The translations under genes were made by a program, and so were the position numbers. A stretch of DNA of 58,318 nt, from contig AVPN01000100.1 of assembly GCA_000695325.1 (NCBI GenBank), positions 1-58,318 on the forward strand. The letters run 5' to 3'. Of the stretch, positions 11,261 through 58,318 are shown in pieces. The notes under the pieces were generated by a model. It did not search any database. It was not told where the DNA came from and saw only the letters and a list, made by a program, of their open reading frames with translations. Positions within the stretch are counted from its first letter, which is position 1, and each line of letters opens with the position of its first letter. The stretch comes from Pleurobrachia bachei (taxonomy: Eukaryota; Ctenophora; Tentaculata; Cydippida; Pleurobrachiidae).

Positions 11261-11977
11261 ATGATCCCAAGATGGTTTATTTGGACCTTGATCCTGAAAA
11301 TTTCGCTGATAAAAGGTAATAAGAAATATTGGTTTGGTTACAAAGTCACACCTCTTACCTATACGCGATGAGGGGCAATTTCATTACCAAGGTCTTGGTG
11401 TTCTGAATATTGGTGCCTCACGCGATTCATCTCAGATTTTTTCATTTATTTGGTATGAGCTGTGTATTCATAACATTAATTTAATGCATTATGTACTAAC
11501 TACTACTGCTGCTGCTACTACTACTACCCCGTTACAGGTCTGGAGTTACACATGAACTGTGATGACGTATTAGAACTTTACATTGACGGAGTCAAACAAT
11601 CTCTCCCTGTGTCGGAGGCAAACCAATACGATACCCCTTCCACCGTATCCATTGCTGACGACACATCAGTAATCGCTGCTCAGTGTTGGAACAAGCTGGG
11701 AGGTCCCAAAGGACTCATTGGGTCTCTTATCTTGCGAGATGGGGTAGAAGTGGTTACAAATAAGGATTGGTGGTGTTCTAGCAATAACACAGGATCCTGG
11801 ACATCCGCACAATTTGATGTAGAGAAGGAGAGCGGCTGGGGGCCTGCAACTGTGTACAGCAGGGCAAGGGAGAGTTATAATGATCCAATATCTGTCAATG
11901 CTAGCTATATTTGGGCTTCAAGCGGAGCCATCGCCTACTGTAGGATCAACTTGCCCGACACGTTCGACGGTGAGTAA
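11261..11977 (+). CDS. Secreted beta-sandwich (galactose-binding-like) protein, copy B
   Basis: Two exons, 11261-11315 and 11538-11977, give 164 residues. Exon 1 encodes a slightly different signal peptide, MIPRWFIWTLILKISLIKG, with a GTAATA donor. Exon 2 and the following 675 bp are identical to copy A at an offset of 1,871 bp, whereas exon 1, the intron and the upstream region clearly differ. The mature protein is therefore the same and only the leader and promoter differ. Identity starts abruptly at CTACCCCGTTACAG just before the exon 2 acceptor. The same caveat about a possible GTGAGT donor at the stop applies. This is either a gene-converted tandem paralog or an assembly duplicate running into the gap at 12654. 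Confidence 0.7.
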
Positions 11978-12653
11978 GGGGTGGGCATTTTGGGGTGGGC
12001 TATGTGGGTGGCCAGGTGGGGTTTTTAGTGTATAATTAATAATAAATGTTAGTATTGGCTACGATGCATCATGTATACCAATGCCCCCTGTTTCAGCAGT
12101 GTACTGTCCTGTCCGTCGTCTAGACTGTTGCCTGCATGTTAGTATGACAAAAACTTGAACAACGTAATGAATAACCAAGATATCTTGTAGGCTGGTGCCT
12201 GTGATTCCATCGCCGACCGGTGGAATCAAATTGTTTGGACTTTGGAAGAGGGTTTGTAACAGCGTCCAGGACTGTTACTAGTACGACGCTGGGTCCTGCA
12301 TACAACTAAAAATTCACAAAAACGACCAGGTTACACCTGTTGAAATTTGAAAGTGACGATTTGTAGGAAATTAATAAGAGACAAAGTTGTGGTCTTATTG
12401 AAACTTATTAAAACTTATTGACGCGAGCGGTGAGGCGACAGGCTTCGGAGAGTAAAGCACCTGCTATGCAACAATTAAAACAATTTCTATTTAGAGAAAA
12501 GGATAATATCGTGGATACACTGCTCCATAAATTGGAATGCGCTACAATCCCCTCGTTTGCGCCGCCGCGCCACACCGCAACGAGGGGATTGAAGCGAATG
12601 CCGCGCGCGCGTTTGGCCTCAGAGCTGCCTGAGCTCAGAACAGTCGAAGATAA

Positions 12654-13539
12654 NNNNNNNNNNNNNNNNNNNNNNNNNNNNNNNNNNNNNNNNNNNNNNN
12701 NNNNNNNNNNNNNNNNNNNNNNNNNNNNNNNNNNNNNNNNNNNNNNNNNNNNNNNNNNNNNNNNNNNNNNNNNNNNNNNNNNNNNNNNNNNNNNNNNNNN
12801 NNNNNNNNNNNNNNNNNNNNNNNNNNNNNNNNNNNNNNNNNNNNNNNNNNNNNNNNNNNNNNNNNNNNNNNNNNNNNNNNNNNNNNNNNNNNNNNNNNNN
12901 NNNNNNNNNNNNNNNNNNNNNNNNNNNNNNNNNNNNNNNNNNNNNNNNNNNNNNNNNNNNNNNNNNNNNNNNNNNNNNNNNNNNNNNNNNNNNNNNNNNN
13001 NNNNNNNNNNNNNNNNNNNNNNNNNNNNNNNNNNNNNNNNNNNNNNNNNNNNNNNNNNNNNNNNNNNNNNNNNNNNNNNNNNNNNNNNNNNNNNNNNNNN
13101 NNNNNNNNNNNNNNNNNNNNNNNNNNNNNNNNNNNNNNNNNNNNNNNNNNNNNNNNNNNNNNNNNNNNNNNNNNNNNNNNNNNNNNNNNNNNNNNNNNNN
13201 NNNNNNNNNNNNNNNNNNNNNNNNNNNNNNNNNNNNNNNNNNNNNNNNNNNNNNNNNNNNNNNNNNNNNNNNNNNNNNNNNNNNNNNNNNNNNNNNNNNN
13301 NNNNNNNNNNNNNNNNNNNNNNNNNNNNNNNNNNNNNNNNNNNNNNNNNNNNNNNNNNNNNNNNNNNNNNNNNNNNNNNNNNNNNNNNNNNNNNNNNNNN
13401 NNNNNNNNNNNNNNNNNNNNNNNNNNNNNNNNNNNNNNNNNNNNNNNNNNNNNNNNNNNNNNNNNNNNNNNNNNNNNNNNNNNNNNNNNNNNNNNNNNNN
13501 NNNNNNNNNNNNNNNNNNNNNNNNNNNNNNNNNNNNNNN
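12654..13539. other. Assembly gap (N)
   Basis: 886 Ns. The last known bases before it (GAAGATAA) are the position where copy A continues into the inverted-repeat element TAAAGTCGGATTT. The gap thus begins in that repeat. Confidence 0.99.
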
Positions 13540-13745
13540 GACGCCGTCTAGACGCCGTCTCAACACCGTTTGATACCGTCTATACCCCGTCTCAACACCG
13601 TCTGATACCGTCTATACTCCGTCTCAAGCAATTTTTTCAGGATTTTCGCAGATTTTTTCGAACTCCGTCTAGACGGATACCGTCTGGACGCCGTCTAGAC
13701 GGCGTTGCGACGCCGTCTAGACGCCGTCTCCCGCAAATGCGGATT
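13540..13745. repeat. Degenerate GACGCCGTCT tandem/palindromic repeat
   Basis: Many copies of CCGTCT in the forms GACGCCGTCT, GATACCGTCT and CCGTCTAGACGG, several palindromic around TCTAGA. It abuts the gap and may be the edge of a larger satellite or of a transposon end. Confidence 0.7.
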
Positions 13746-14564
13746 TGCCTAATAAATGTTAGTATTGGCTACGATGCATCATGTATATATACCAATGCCC
13801 CCTGTTTCAGCAGTGTACTGACCTGACCGTCGTCTAGAGTGTTGCCTGCATGTTAGTATGACAAAAACTTGAACATCGTAATGAATAACCAAGATATCTA
13901 GTAGGCTGGTGCCTGTGATTCCATCTCTGACCGGTGGAATCAAATTATTTGGACTTTAGAAGAGGGTTAGTAACAGCGTCCAGGTCTGTTACTAGTACGA
14001 CACTGGGTCCCGCATACAACTAAAAATTCACAAAAACGACCAGGTTACACCTGTTGAAATTTGAAAGTGACGATTTGTAGGAAGTTAATAAGGGACAAAG
14101 TTGTGGTCTTATTGAAACTTATTAAAACTCATTGACGCGAGCGGTGAGGCGACAGGCTTCGGAGAGTAAAGCGCCTGCTATGCAACAATTAAAACAATTT
14201 CTATTTAGAGAAAATGATAATATTGTGGATACACTGCTCCATAAACAGCGCTGTGGCGGGTGGCCCCTGTAGAGTGTAACAGAACAGACATTTAAATAAA
14301 CAGAAATTTTCAATTTTGCTTGTAAATTTTTCGGATCGCGACTTAATTTTAATTTCCAGGAATCTCAGGTCAAGTCGTTTGAAACGCACTTTACTTTTGA
14401 ATTGGTTGTAACGCGCGAAATAAATAACATCTTCGGTATTTTGTTTTATGCGTTGCGTGCCTCAAATGCGCGTTCTTACCGCGATTCAGCTACAGTGCAG
14501 CATTACATGGCATGAGCATCTTAAACTCAAAAATCGTTCCGCTGAATCGAAAATTTCAAAAAAA

Positions 14565-48714
<34,150 letters not shown>

Positions 48715-49349
48715 AGGGGTCGTGATGACCCTCTCTTACCGGGTGAAGAGGGGTCGTGTGAACAATGTTTGTTTGGGGTTTCTTTTGTTTCTAGTTAGGC
48801 GCTGTCTTAGTGTTAGCATGGGGTGGATTTGTATAGGTGCAGTGCATCAGGACGTAATTTATAGAGGGTGTGACAATAAAGGGAAGTAGCCGGGATTTTC
48901 AAAACTATGAATATATAATGTGTGTTAGCTGGTTTGGTTTTGTTTTTCTTCTGTTGTGTGCTATTGTATAGAAAGTACAGTATTTGAGAGAATGAGAGAG
49001 TGGATAATAATTTGTTTGGGGAAAAGAGTGAGTTTGGAAAGGAGCTACCTCATGCTCTACGAGATGATATCGGCAATTGAGAAAGAGACGGTATAGAGAT
49101 TTTGAGAGATGTGACGCATTCTCGCTGCCTCTTTGTTATACAATGTACTACATCTTTCTCACTGTTATTAAAACACGACAATTTTAATATCCAATAATAA
49201 CGGGGGCCACCCACACTGAAACATGTGCAGCGGCGCCGATCTTGTTTTCATTCTCAGATCGGACGAGGTGTAACTAAGACCGTGACGCATCGCCGGTCAC
49301 CAAACAGAAATCTTCGCGAGTGCCAAGTTGTCCACCAGTCCTCAGTGGA

Positions 49350-57514
<8,165 letters not shown>

Positions 57515-57610
57515 CTGCAAAGATATGTGTGCTGTCAACTCGTCTCGTATTACACGTGGAAAACAGTTGTGTATGGTTTTCTCAGAACTGAGACTGTCAT
57601 CAGAAAAAAA

Positions 57611-58102
57611 GGGGGGGGGGCCTGCCGCAAGAATCTCATGCCTCATTGGCGATTTTCAGGGTAGCTGAGATTTTAGAGATTTTCGATTTTTGTCTAAAAA
57701 ACGTGAGATTTTTGAGATTTTTGAAAACCCCCAAATTTTTCTCAAAAAACTCATTGAAAGGAAAAATTTCCATTCGAAAATTTGGAATAGAAACAATCCT
57801 TGTGTTTTTCTACCAAAATCAAAATGCTAAATAGAAATTTTCCTTGTGTTCTAGTACAAAAGTTGATGTGAAGCTAAAACATGAAATCTACCTATTTAAA
57901 TTACTATACTGCTATCATGATTCAGTTTTAAGCTAAAAAATATGTCGAAAAACTGTTTATTGGCAGCCAAAATTGTGCCAATTTACCACAAAAATCTCGA
58001 AAATCTCAAACGTAATTGAGCAAATTTTCCCAAAAATCTCAAAAATCTCATCGGCCGAAAAGAGGGTAGCTGAGATTTTTGCGGCAGGCCACCCCCCCCC
58101 CC
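57611..58102. mobile_element. 492-bp inverted-repeat element upstream of the CSK SH3 exon
   Basis: Starts G10-CCTGCCGCAAGAATCTC and ends GAGATTTTTGCGGCAGGCCA-C10. The ends are near-perfect inverted repeats of about 30 bp. The interior is rich in GAGATTTTT words. It is non-coding and lies in the 5' intron of CSK. Confidence 0.8.
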
Positions 58103-58187
58103 ATCATTGCATTAACTGGGCGGAGAGAACTAGGAGGGGAATAGTAAATGCGGTGTGAGCGACACAACAATATCCTATTTTCTCCAG

Positions 58188-58300
58188 ATGTTGGATACCC
58201 TGAAGACTTCGATGGCAGGCGCCATGGTATACTGTCACAACGCCACCGCTGAATCCTGTATGGCCGGTACTGTCTGTGGTTCTGTCGCTATTGACGCAAC
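58188..58300 (+). CDS. Possible isolated exon at the right edge
   Basis: A 113-bp open segment between a good acceptor (ATTTTCTCCAG) and a GTGAGT donor. It reads MLDTLKTSMAGAMVYCHNAT then ESCMAGTVCGSVAIDAT. It could belong to a further plus-strand gene, perhaps nested in the CSK 5' intron, but I cannot identify it and the evidence is only the splice sites plus one open frame. Confidence 0.3.
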
Positions 58301-58318
58301 GTGAGTTTCAAACAATCC

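Larger units (their letters stand above)
11978..14564. other. Repeat copies, N gap and HECTD4 5' flank
   Basis: 12036-12653 repeats 10165-10782 exactly. 12654-13539 is unsequenced. 13540-13745 is a degenerate array of GACGCCGTCT / CCGTCTAGACGG motifs. 13750-14252 is a third, slightly diverged copy of the repeat, which breaks off after CTCCATAAA. 14253-14564 is AT-rich and probably contains the HECTD4 promoter and 5' untranslated region. No gene is supported. Confidence 0.7.

Overview
This is a eukaryotic window with GT-AG introns, mostly short (roughly 100-300 bp) and closely spaced. It carries three conserved animal genes: NRBP, HECTD4 and CSK. CSK and HECTD4 together point to a metazoan. 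The compact introns, abundant small inverted-repeat elements and lineage-specific secreted proteins suggest an early-branching invertebrate, perhaps a sponge, but the sequence alone does not settle this. There are two N gaps (12654-13539 and 47761-48096).

Layout from left to right. 1-1084 (-): first exons of an NRBP pseudokinase, cut by the window edge. 2850-4420: a minisatellite built on CCATGRTAACAA-type 12-mers. 4430-8090 (-): a secreted mucin-like protein with two tandem-repeat blocks and two six-cysteine modules. 9398-12650 (+): two tandem copies of a small secreted beta-sandwich gene with identical second exons, then a gap and a third copy of their downstream repeat. 14565-48714 (+): a full-length HECTD4-type HECT ubiquitin ligase. 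I trace 45 coding exons (about 3,900 codons), from a candidate first exon at 14565 to the HECT catalytic cysteine codon at 48613 and the stop at 48714. 49670-57514 (-): CSK (SH3-SH2-tyrosine kinase), convergent with HECTD4 and lacking only its first coding exon(s).

Nested genes: a 338-residue charged protein (+) and a possible 74-residue membrane protein (-) lie in one HECTD4 intron. A third beta-sandwich gene (-) lies in another. A complete secreted LamG/pentraxin-like gene (+) lies inside a CSK intron on the opposite strand.

The region is full of tandem segmental duplications: HECTD4 exon 24, exon 32, exons 39-44, the last two CSK exons, and the beta-sandwich pair. HECTD4 and CSK reach their expected lengths only when one copy of each is used. 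Much of this may therefore be uncollapsed haplotypes, although real duplications cannot be excluded.

The most interesting observations are: (1) a roughly 105-bp inverted-repeat element carrying CCAAT boxes and a GTCACGTGAC E-box, with all seven copies within about 35 nt of a splice site, one of them making up most of an intron that its paralogs lack; (2) 3' splice-site regions repeatedly multiplied in tandem; (3) one repeat unit of the mucin gene in which 23 bases are replaced by their unreversed complement, creating the only stop codons in a 1,001-codon exon; (4) a perfect 286-copy CTGT repeat inside a HECTD4 intron that stays open in frame.
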